Below are positions 1 to 6,463 of a DNA stretch of 12,217 nt, in pieces. The number at the start of each line of letters is the position of its first letter. Position 1 is the stretch's first letter. The notes beneath the pieces are model-generated. The model saw only the letters and a list, made by a program, of their open reading frames with translations, ran no database searches and was not told where the DNA came from. Made by a program: the position numbers and the translations under genes. The DNA comes from Crocinitomicaceae bacterium (lineage in GTDB: Bacteria > Bacteroidota > Bacteroidia > Flavobacteriales_D > Crocinitomicaceae), in NCBI GenBank assembly GCA_030833265.1, contig JAURHO010000037.1:1-12217 (forward strand), written 5' to 3'.

Positions 1-27
1 TACAAATAAATTTAGGGAAATGGGGAT

Positions 28-1104
28 TTATTTTTGCGAGCGCTGATAAAACACAAGCGCAATAAACGCAAAAAGTAAATTGGGCAGCCATACCGACCAA
101 AGTGTCGGAAAACCAACTTTAACTGCCGCAACGGTTAGCATTTTCATGGCAAAAATATAGACAAACACGAAAGCCAAACCAATGGCAATGTTTATGCCGA
201 TGCCACCTCGTTTCTTCTGAGAAGCCACAGAAACACCTATGATGGTCAAAATATAGGTTGCAAAAGGAAAAGCTGTTCGGGTATACAATTCAATTTCAAA
301 CTCCGGGACCAATTTAGAACCTTTGATTTTTTCGCGTTCAATGGCAGCTTTCAACTCTGAAAAAGTAAGCGCTTGTGCCGCGTTGTCCCTTTGCGCCATT
401 TCATCGATGCGGTAAGTAAAAGTGGTGTCTTTGCTTTGACCATGAATGAGTTTACCTTTTGGGAACTGGTAGTCCTTCTCGTAGTAGTCGGTAAGTTTCC
501 ATTGATTGGTACCCGGTTTATTTTCTGCAAAACGCGCTCTTAAAAAGTAAACTGGCTCTTGCTCTTTAGACCATTTTTGAATCGTGAGGTCGTGAATGCG
601 TTGATCTTGGCCAGAATAGTTTGAAAAATATACAAGCTCATTTCCTGGATATTCTGCCTGATAATTATCTACGGTGAGAACGTCTCGGTAGTATTTCTCT
701 TCGAAAGCCAAGCGTACTTTGTTGGTTCGGGGAACAATAAAATGATTGAGAATCAATGACAAAACAGTAAGAATGGTGGCGCCAATGAAGTAAGGTCTTA
801 AAAATCGAGAAACAGGCCTACCGGAAAACCAAATCGGAATAATTTCTGTATCCTGAGCCATCTTGGCTGTAAACCAAATCACAGATAAAAAAATGATCAA
901 GGAAGAAAAAGTATTCCCGTAATACAAAACAAAAGTGACATAATACTTGAAAAATATGTCGTTCAGTGGGGCCTTATTCGAAATAAATTCACTGAGTTTT
1001 TCGGAAATATCAAATACGACCGACAGTAACATAATTAAGCCCAGCATGAAAAAAAACGTGCCGAGAAACTTCTTGATGATATAGCGGTCTATTTTTTTGA
1101 GCAT
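28..1104 (-). CDS. LptF/LptG (YjgP/YjgQ) family permease
   Basis: Probable inner-membrane subunit of the lipopolysaccharide export ABC transporter, which extracts LPS from the inner membrane and passes it to the periplasmic bridge. The 358-residue protein has the family architecture: one membrane segment near residues 13-33, two more at about 55-80 and 105-125, a soluble periplasmic region of about 130-265 expected to be a beta-jellyroll, then three C-terminal membrane segments ending in YQRSQK. The coupling-loop region around residues 85-104 (TEIIPIWFSGRPVSRFLRP) is typical of the family. The ATG start lies one base after the tgt stop, so it is probably cotranscribed and translationally coupled with tgt. 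Bacteroidota usually carry two such permeases, and I cannot tell LptF from LptG here, so no symbol is given. Family assignment is secure; the exact paralogue is not. Confidence 0.9.
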   Translation of the reverse strand: MLKKIDRYIIKKFLGTFFFMLGLIMLLSVVFDISEKLSEFISNKAPLNDIFFKYYVTFVLYYGNTFSSLIIFLSVIWFTAKMAQDTEIIPIWFSGRPVSRFLRPYFIGATILTVLSLILNHFIVPRTNKVRLAFEEKYYRDVLTVDNYQAEYPGNELVYFSNYSGQDQRIHDLTIQKWSKEQEPVYFLRARFAENKPGTNQWKLTDYYEKDYQFPKGKLIHGQSKDTTFTYRIDEMAQRDNAAQALTFSELKAAIEREKIKGSKLVPEFEIELYTRTAFPFATYILTIIGVSVASQKKRGGIGINIAIGLAFVFVYIFAMKMLTVAAVKVGFPTLWSVWLPNLLFAFIALVFYQRSQK

Positions 1105-1105
1105 T

Positions 1106-2236
1106 TTACAAGCGCTGTCCGAGTTTTTGTACCACCTGATTTTTCCAAGTCATGAATTCACCGCTGGCGATTTTTTCTCGGGCAACACGCATGAGTTCAA
1201 GGTAGAAAGCTAGGTTATGAATAGTAGCAATTTGCACGCCGAGATACTCCCCTGTTTTGATGAGGTGTCTGAGATAAGCCTTTGTGTAAACTTGATCAAC
1301 CCACACTGAACTGGATGGATCAAGGGCAGTGAAATCTTTGGCCCACTTTTCATTTTTAATATTGATGGTGCCTTCCCAAGTGTATAACAAGCCATGGCGC
1401 GCATTGCGGCTCGGCATCACGCAGTCAAACATGTCCACACCAAGGGCAATACACTCGAGTAAGTTGGTTGGCGTTCCAACACCCATTAAATATCTTGGTT
1501 TATCTTTTGGTAAAATATTACAAACCAGATCTGTCATTTCATAAAGATCTTCGTCTGGTTCGCCAACAGACAAACCACCAATGGCATTACCCACAGCATC
1601 AAAGGAAGCGATAGCGTGTGCAGACGCTTCTCTTAGATCTTTGTAGGTGCTTCCTTGCACAATCGGGAAAAGTGCTTGCTCGTAACCGTATTTAGGCTCA
1701 GATTCATCCATGGCGGTAAAACAACGCTGCAACCAACGATGGGTTAAGTGCATGGATCGTTTGGCATAATTGTAATCACAAGGATACGGCGTACACTCAT
1801 CAAAAGCCATGATGATATCAGCACCGATACTGCGCTGAATTTCAATGGCGCGTTCTGGCGTAAAGAAATGATAACTACCGTCAATATGCGACTGAAATTT
1901 AACCCCCTCCTCTTGAATTTTTCTGGAGCCCGACAACGAATAAACTTGATAGCCACCGCTGTCCGTAAGAATGGGGCGCTCCCAACCTATAAACTGATGC
2001 AGACCGCCAGCCGCCTCTAGCACTTCTGTCCCAGGGCGTAAAAACAAATGATACGTATTACCTAGGATAATTTGGGCGTTGATGTCATCGCGGAGTTCTT
2101 GTTGATGCACTCCTTTTACTGACCCAACTGTTCCGACTGGCATAAAAATCGGCGTTTCAATAGTTCCGTGAGCTGTATGGAGTCTTCCTAAGCGTGCTTT
2201 CGAGTGTGGATCTTGGTGTAAAAGGTCAAAGTGCAT
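1106..2236 (-). CDS. tgt: tRNA-guanine transglycosylase (queuine tRNA-ribosyltransferase)
   Basis: Cytoplasmic enzyme that replaces guanine-34 in the anticodon of Asp, Asn, His and Tyr tRNAs with a queuosine precursor (preQ1 in bacteria). The ATG at 2236 gives 376 residues beginning MHFDLLH. An in-frame TTG at 2263 would add nine residues but lies inside the likely promoter -7 box, so it is not used. Visible motifs: Asp92 in TDSGGYQVYS, Asp146 in AFDECTPYP (guanine recognition), VQGS near 193-196, and Asp271 in MFDCVMPSRNARHG (the nucleophile by family comparison). The region that normally supplies three zinc cysteines (CxCxxC) reads SSSVWVD at 308-314, so all three are replaced, although the fourth ligand His340 (TIHN) remains. 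The fold looks otherwise full length. It heads a two-gene unit with the LptF/LptG permease. Confidence 0.95.
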   Translation of the reverse strand: MHFDLLHQDPHSKARLGRLHTAHGTIETPIFMPVGTVGSVKGVHQQELRDDINAQIILGNTYHLFLRPGTEVLEAAGGLHQFIGWERPILTDSGGYQVYSLSGSRKIQEEGVKFQSHIDGSYHFFTPERAIEIQRSIGADIIMAFDECTPYPCDYNYAKRSMHLTHRWLQRCFTAMDESEPKYGYEQALFPIVQGSTYKDLREASAHAIASFDAVGNAIGGLSVGEPDEDLYEMTDLVCNILPKDKPRYLMGVGTPTNLLECIALGVDMFDCVMPSRNARHGLLYTWEGTINIKNEKWAKDFTALDPSSSVWVDQVYTKAYLRHLIKTGEYLGVQIATIHNLAFYLELMRVAREKIASGEFMTWKNQVVQKLGQRL

Positions 2237-2260
2237 AAAAATGTTGAAAAATACCTGAAG

Positions 2261-2268
2261 CAAAGATA
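2261..2268 (-). promoter_or_regulatory. Bacteroidota -7 promoter box for tgt
   Basis: Read on the minus strand these bases are TATCTTTG, an exact match to the Bacteroidota sigma-A -7 consensus TAnnTTTG. They lie about 25 bases upstream of the tgt ATG, which predicts a short 5' leader of about 20 bases. I found no convincing -33 TTTG at the expected distance, so support rests on one box. The box also rules against the upstream TTG start for tgt. Confidence 0.5.
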
Positions 2269-2307
2269 CGGGTATTTGATTTGACTGAACATCTTTGTAC
2301 TCTACAG

Positions 2308-3444
2308 ATGGAACTCATACCGAATTTTAAGTTAGATTACTGGACACTCTTGTTTGTGCTGCTTTGTTTATTCGCAGCCATCCAACTTTTTTACACTTTT
2401 CAATTTTATGCGCGTTGGGCTTTTTACAAGAAGAAGCCAAACACCAATCCTTCAGCCCTACCCCCAGTTTCTGTCATTATTGCCGCACGCAATGAATCGG
2501 ATAACCTCTACGAGAATCTACCGCATATTTTGTGTCAAGACTACCCAGATTTTGAAGTCATAGTGGTCAATAACCAAAGCATCGACGACAGCAACTGGAT
2601 CCTAATTGCTTTTGCCAGACAATTCCCAAGACTCAAAGTCGTTGAACTGAGCAAGAGCCCGCACCTTCGTCCCGGAAAAAAACTGCCAATTACACTCGCT
2701 ATTAAAGCCGCTAAACACGAGCACTTCGTCTTGACCGATGCCGATTGCAAGCCTTCATCTAGTTCTTGGCTTAAGGAAATGATGGCTTCCACTGCATACC
2801 ACCAAGAACTTGTTATTGGATACAGTCCTTTTTCGAAAGAAAAAGGATTTCTAAACCGTTTAGTCAGATACGACAACACCTGGATGTCTGCCTCTTCTTT
2901 TGCCTATGCATTGGGCAACATGCCTTACAAAGCCAACGGACGCAATATTGCCTACAGCAAGCAAATTTTTCAGAAAACAAATGGCTTCAAAAACCATTAT
3001 GCCCTCATTCCCGGCGACGACGACCTCTTTTTGAACGACGCCATTCGCTATACGAAGCCAGCTTTGTGTACAGAACCTCATTCTTTTGTCAATGCACACG
3101 CCCCAAAAACCTGGAGTGCATGGCTCAGACAAAAGTCGAAACACCATGCTACTGCTGCCCGTTACAGCTTTATTAAAAGACTGTTGTTAGGAATCTATCC
3201 AACTAGTGTGCTTTTACTATGGATTTCTTTTGTTGCTTTGTTGTTCAATAAAGATTTCCTTCCATTGAGTGGAGGAATCTTTCTTGGCACACTGGTCATC
3301 AAATGGTGGTTGCAGGGTCGTGGTTTGAACAAATTAGGCGAAAGAAAATTAGCTTTGTTTTTTCCATTTTGGGATCTGCTGCACAGCATTTTGATGCCGG
3401 TTATTTATTACATATCCGAAAGGCAAAAGTATTACCGATGGTAG
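2308..3444 (+). CDS. Membrane-anchored family 2 glycosyltransferase
   Basis: Probably transfers a sugar from a nucleotide-sugar donor to a lipid or polysaccharide acceptor at the inner membrane; the substrate cannot be read from sequence. From the ATG at 2308 it has 378 residues. A TTG at 2281 is also in frame, but its extra residues look non-coding. Order: N-terminal membrane segment at about 12-34; GT-A catalytic domain from residue 54 (VSVIIAARNES, then VIVVNNQSIDDS); DAD at 144-146 for metal and donor binding; GDDD at 236-239, near the usual catalytic-base position; RQKSKHH at 274-280, resembling the Q/RxxRW-type motif; then hydrophobic segments at about 291-313, 318-334 and 348-368. The last seven bases overlap the sigma factor gene, indicating coupling. 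It could belong to cell-envelope polysaccharide or glycolipid synthesis. Fold assignment is strong; the role is open. Confidence 0.88.
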   Translation: MELIPNFKLDYWTLLFVLLCLFAAIQLFYTFQFYARWAFYKKKPNTNPSALPPVSVIIAARNESDNLYENLPHILCQDYPDFEVIVVNNQSIDDSNWILIAFARQFPRLKVVELSKSPHLRPGKKLPITLAIKAAKHEHFVLTDADCKPSSSSWLKEMMASTAYHQELVIGYSPFSKEKGFLNRLVRYDNTWMSASSFAYALGNMPYKANGRNIAYSKQIFQKTNGFKNHYALIPGDDDLFLNDAIRYTKPALCTEPHSFVNAHAPKTWSAWLRQKSKHHATAARYSFIKRLLLGIYPTSVLLLWISFVALLFNKDFLPLSGGIFLGTLVIKWWLQGRGLNKLGERKLALFFPFWDLLHSILMPVIYYISERQKYYRW

Positions 3445-4043
3445 AAAACGAGCACTTATCAGAAAAAGCCAAACAAGACCTTCATCTGGTGACAGCAGCC
3501 AAGAGCGGCAGTCAAAGTGCCTATGCAGAGCTCATGGATCGTTACCGAGATTCTATCTATTTCATGATGCTCAAGATGGTTAAAAACCAAGATGACGCAG
3601 ATGACCTCACCATCGAAGCTTTTGGCAAAGCCTTTGCCCGACTTGATCAATATTCACCAAGTTTTGCTTTCAGCACTTGGCTTTTCAAAATCGCATCAAA
3701 TAATTGCATTGACTTTATCCGTAAAAAACGCATTGAGGTCACTTCAATTGACCGCGGTATCACAACCAATGATGGCGAGCGCATGCGCATCGATGCCAAA
3801 TCTCAGACCCTGAATCCAGAAGAAAGCATTATTCATGGTCAGCGTTTGGTACACATGCGCTTATTAGTGAGTAAACTCAAACCAAAGTACCGTGAACTCG
3901 TTGAAAAACGCTACTTTGAAGAGAAAAGCTATGAAGAAATTGCCGAAGAGATGGACCTTCCATTAGGAACTGTAAAAGCGCAACTTTTCAGAGCGCGCGA
4001 TTTCTTGGCCGCCATGATGGAACAAACCAAAGACAGCATTTAA
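3438..4043 (+). CDS. ECF-type RNA polymerase sigma factor
   Basis: Sigma-70 family protein of the extracytoplasmic-function type, expected to direct RNA polymerase to a set of alternative promoters. The 201 residues contain region 2 at about 25-98 (AYAELMDRYRDSIYFMML, then DDADDLTIEAFGKAF and FSTWLFKIASNNCIDFIRKKR) and region 4 at about 143-192 (LKPKYRELVEKRYF, then SYEEIAEEMDLPLGTVKAQL, a helix-turn-helix). Sigma regions 1 and 3 are absent, as expected for ECF factors. The start is the ATG overlapping the last seven bases of the glycosyltransferase gene; longer upstream extensions lie inside that gene and do not look like sigma factor. It ends in a one-base overlap with rsmG. No anti-sigma gene with a membrane helix follows, so activity may be set by transcription or by a regulator encoded elsewhere. 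Confidence 0.92.
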   Translation: MVENEHLSEKAKQDLHLVTAAKSGSQSAYAELMDRYRDSIYFMMLKMVKNQDDADDLTIEAFGKAFARLDQYSPSFAFSTWLFKIASNNCIDFIRKKRIEVTSIDRGITTNDGERMRIDAKSQTLNPEESIIHGQRLVHMRLLVSKLKPKYRELVEKRYFEEKSYEEIAEEMDLPLGTVKAQLFRARDFLAAMMEQTKDSI

Positions 4044-4669
4044 TGGAGCTTATTGAGCGCTATTTTCCTGATTTAAGTCCAGAACAAAAAGCACAGTTTG
4101 CCCAACTACCTGCACTCTACGAGCACTGGAATGCACAAATCAATGTGATCTCTAGAAAAGACACCGATCATTTTTTAGAAAGGCATGTCTTGCACTCTTT
4201 AGCCATTGCCAAAATTCAAAGTTTCTTACCAGGAAGTTCTGTTTTAGACATTGGAACAGGAGGCGGCTTTCCTGGAATTCCTCTAGCCATTTTATTTCCT
4301 GAGGTTGAATTTCATTTAGTCGATTCTATAGGAAAAAAAATCAAGGTCGTTACTGAGGTTGCCAATAGCCTGGGGCTGAAAAATGTTAAGGCTAGCCATT
4401 TAAGAGCCGAACAAATTAAAGAACGCTATGACTTTATTGTCAGTAGAGCCGTTACACAAATGCCTGTTTTCCTGACATGGGTAAAGGGAAAAAGCAAGCC
4501 TAAAAATTTACACTCGCACAAAAACGGCATTCTTTACCTTAAAGGCGGTGATTTAACTGAAGAATTAGCGGGTTTGAAATATCCTATTAAACGCTATCCA
4601 ATCGCTGACTTTTTCAAAGAAGAATTCTTCGAGACCAAGCAAGTGGTTTACGTTCAATTGGTTCCTTAA
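4043..4669 (+). CDS. rsmG: 16S rRNA (guanine-527-N7) methyltransferase
   Basis: Cytoplasmic methyltransferase (RsmG/GidB) that adds a methyl group from S-adenosylmethionine to N7 of G527 (E. coli numbering) of 16S rRNA, near the decoding site. Loss of this enzyme gives low-level streptomycin resistance in other bacteria. The 208-residue protein is of usual length. It shows the N-terminal WNAQINVISRKD segment (29-40), the SAM-binding glycine loop VLDIGTGGGFPGIPLAI at 67-83, the following acidic residue Asp94 in LVDSIGKKIKVV, and SRAVT at 134-138. The start ATG shares one base with the stop of the sigma gene (TAATG), a classic arrangement for translational coupling. It ends 19 bases from the convergent ispF gene. 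Confidence 0.96.
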   Translation: MELIERYFPDLSPEQKAQFAQLPALYEHWNAQINVISRKDTDHFLERHVLHSLAIAKIQSFLPGSSVLDIGTGGGFPGIPLAILFPEVEFHLVDSIGKKIKVVTEVANSLGLKNVKASHLRAEQIKERYDFIVSRAVTQMPVFLTWVKGKSKPKNLHSHKNGILYLKGGDLTEELAGLKYPIKRYPIADFFKEEFFETKQVVYVQLVP

Positions 4670-4682
4670 TAAGAGAGATTAG

Positions 4683-4698
4683 CAAGCACTAAAGCTTG
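4683..4698. terminator. Weak hairpin between convergent rsmG and ispF
   Basis: CAAGC (4683-4687) and GCTTG (4694-4698) can pair around a six-base loop ACTAAA. It lies at the convergent ends of rsmG and ispF and overlaps the ispF stop codon. The stem is only five base pairs and no strong U-tract follows on either strand, so it may be a poor bidirectional terminator or chance. It is the only candidate in this 19-base junction. Confidence 0.22.
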
Positions 4699-5174
4699 TA
4701 TAAAAGAGCCACCGCATAGGCTTTGATTGCTCTTTTTTCACCAAAAGAATCTACTTTTTCGTGTGTAGTAGCTTTGATACTGATGTCTTCAATTTCAACT
4801 TGTAAAATATCCGCAATGATTTGCTGCATTGCTGGAATGTGAGGGTTCACTTTTGGCGTCTCTAGAATGACGGTTGCGTCAATGTTTATAATACCGTAAC
4901 CCTGTTGCTGAATGAGTTCAAAAACGCGTTTCAGAAGAATTTTAGAATCGATGCCCTTGTACTGTGGGTCTTGATCTGAAAAATGAAAACCGATATCGCG
5001 GAGTGCCAAAGCACCTAAGAGCGCATCACAAATGGCGTGTAAGAGCACATCGGCGTCAGAATGCCCTACGGCTCCGAAAGGTGCTTCAAGTTGCGTGCCG
5101 CCAATCCAGAGTGGATAACCAACAGCCAATTGATGCACGTCTACTCCGTATCCAATTCTGATGTTCGGCTTCAT
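4689..5174 (-). CDS. ispF: 2-C-methyl-D-erythritol 2,4-cyclodiphosphate synthase
   Basis: Cytoplasmic enzyme of the non-mevalonate (MEP) isoprenoid pathway. It closes CDP-methylerythritol 2-phosphate to the cyclic diphosphate with release of CMP, normally as a zinc-dependent trimer. The 161 residues are full length. Zinc ligands are visible as Asp12 and His14 in GYGVDVH and His46 in SDADVLLHAICDA. DIGFHFSD (60-67), NIDATVI (97-103) and PKVNPHI (107-113) also match the family. The C-terminal segment at about 136-149 reads TTHEKVDSFGEKRA instead of the usual TTTEKLGFTGRGEG-like stretch; the glutamate is kept, but the threonine, Gly-Phe and arginine positions differ. The DNA there translates cleanly, so it is not a frameshift. 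It starts two bases after the porV stop, so it is very likely the last gene of a porU-porV-ispF transcript. Confidence 0.93.
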   Translation of the reverse strand: MKPNIRIGYGVDVHQLAVGYPLWIGGTQLEAPFGAVGHSDADVLLHAICDALLGALALRDIGFHFSDQDPQYKGIDSKILLKRVFELIQQQGYGIINIDATVILETPKVNPHIPAMQQIIADILQVEIEDISIKATTHEKVDSFGEKRAIKAYAVALLYKL

Positions 5175-5176
5175 GC

Positions 5177-6439
5177 TTAGTTTCCTCCGAGGTTCAAACG
5201 CAAGGTAAAACGCAGTGTATTTGCTAATGGACTCTGACGGCCATTTAATGAAGCTAGATAAGAGAAATCAATAGCAAACATGTTGTATTTCAGAGAAGCG
5301 CCTAAGTTGAGGAACTGTCGGTTACCTTTACTCTTGTTTTCATAAAAAACACCACCTCTGAGTGCCAAAACATCGCTGTACCACCACTCTACTCCACCTG
5401 CAATATTGATTTCTGCAAGCTCTTCTTTTAAGCGAGTTCCTTTTACTATTTCATAACTTCCATCGGTCATTTGAATGTAATCGCCATTTTCATCTTTGGC
5501 TAAAACACCCGGTGCATCATAGAAAGATTGTAAAATTGATTTGATTACGCCCACATCACCATCCATACCTGCCAACATGACATATTCGCCATTGATGAGT
5601 TGATAATAGGCCGGCGTAGGGACAAGCAATTTTTGGAGGTCTAGTGAGAAGGTAACTTTGTTGTATTCGTCAAACTCAGCTAAGAAACTATTGCCTATTT
5701 TAAGATTCATCGGGATGAAATCTCGTCTAGACAATTCTGAATAAGCCACTTTGTTCCCGATGTTGTTAAGAGTGAGTCCAAAAGTATATATACCGTCAGT
5801 GTTGCCAAGCTTAGCGTCGTCGTTGTAGTAACTGAATGAAAGGTCAGAAGCACCAACTACACCTGGTTTTGTGTTTACCCCAGCAACCGTTAAACCTCCT
5901 GTAAGGTTTGAATAGGCAAACTTACCATTGACACCAATACTGAATTTTTCAGCCAGCTTAAATGCATAGGCACCCGTAAGTTCAAACTCGCTTGGTTTGT
6001 CTTCACGTAGGACATCCCCATTGATATCAGTAAACGTAATTTCACCGAGACTGAAATAGCGCAGCGCCCCACCAATACTATGGACTTTGTTGAGTTGTTT
6101 ATAACCTGCTAAATACGATAAATGAATATCATTGGTTAGCGCTCTTAACCAAGGTGTGTAAGACAAACTAACCTCTGATTTCTGCTTGGCAAAACTCAAC
6201 ATAGATGTGTTCCAATAAATAGAGGTCGAACTTGCGCTCAAGGCCGTGCCTGCATCGCCCATACCCCCAGCACGGGAGTCCGGTGTGATGGCCATAAACG
6301 GCAATGAAGTCGTGATGGTATTGAGCTGTAAATCGTTGTCAGTGACACCCGATCCGCCAGTGGGTTGCGCCCAAGCATTAAACGTTAGGGCGAAAACAGC
6401 GCAGATCAGTTGAAGTGATAGGGAAAAGATTCTTTTCAT
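5177..6439 (-). CDS. porV: Type IX secretion outer-membrane shuttle protein PorV (LptO)
   Basis: Outer-membrane beta-barrel of the FadL-like fold. In characterised T9SS it collects cargo leaving the translocon by binding its C-terminal domain and works with PorU in the attachment complex. The 420 residues begin with a signal peptide (basic MKR, hydrophobic core, likely cleavage after Ala24 in NAWAQ). The family signature follows: TSLPFMAITPDSRAGGMGDAG at 44-64 and SIYWNTS at 73-79. Alternating amphipathic strands run to the C-terminus, with WWYSDVLALRGGVFYE near 352-367, KGNRQFLNLGASLKYN at 371-386 and PLANTLRFTL at 404-413. An apparent insertion at about 314-335 (ENGDYIQMTDGSYEIV) lies in the loop where family members usually run straight from SFxDAP to EELxEI. 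It is separated from porU by 24 bases and from ispF by two, so these probably form one operon. Confidence 0.95.
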   Translation of the reverse strand: MKRIFSLSLQLICAVFALTFNAWAQPTGGSGVTDNDLQLNTITTSLPFMAITPDSRAGGMGDAGTALSASSTSIYWNTSMLSFAKQKSEVSLSYTPWLRALTNDIHLSYLAGYKQLNKVHSIGGALRYFSLGEITFTDINGDVLREDKPSEFELTGAYAFKLAEKFSIGVNGKFAYSNLTGGLTVAGVNTKPGVVGASDLSFSYYNDDAKLGNTDGIYTFGLTLNNIGNKVAYSELSRRDFIPMNLKIGNSFLAEFDEYNKVTFSLDLQKLLVPTPAYYQLINGEYVMLAGMDGDVGVIKSILQSFYDAPGVLAKDENGDYIQMTDGSYEIVKGTRLKEELAEINIAGGVEWWYSDVLALRGGVFYENKSKGNRQFLNLGASLKYNMFAIDFSYLASLNGRQSPLANTLRFTLRLNLGGN

Positions 6440-6463
6440 AGGAGGGGTAAAGATAGGAAATTT

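Noticed and set aside
1748..2020. Antisense open frames inside tgt, porU and gldJ
   Set aside because: They lie wholly within well-supported genes on the opposite strand and have no recognisable motif or own promoter; they look like by-products of coding composition.
2237..2263. N-terminal extension of Tgt from an in-frame TTG at 2263
   Set aside because: The start codon would sit inside the TATCTTTG promoter box, and the extra nine residues do not match the family; MHFDLLH at 2236 does.
2281..2307. TTG start for the glycosyltransferase at 2281
   Set aside because: It would translate through the likely -7 box region, and the ATG at 2308 gives a normal N-terminus.
3303..3437. Longer sigma factor starting upstream of 3438
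   Set aside because: The extra residues are the glycosyltransferase gene read in another frame and have no sigma-factor character; the ATG at 3438 gives a normal ECF length.
6440..6463. Possible internal promoter in the porU-porV gap (TATCTTTA on the minus strand)
   Set aside because: One mismatch at the important final G, no -33 element checked within porU, and the 24-base gap is simply explained by an operon.
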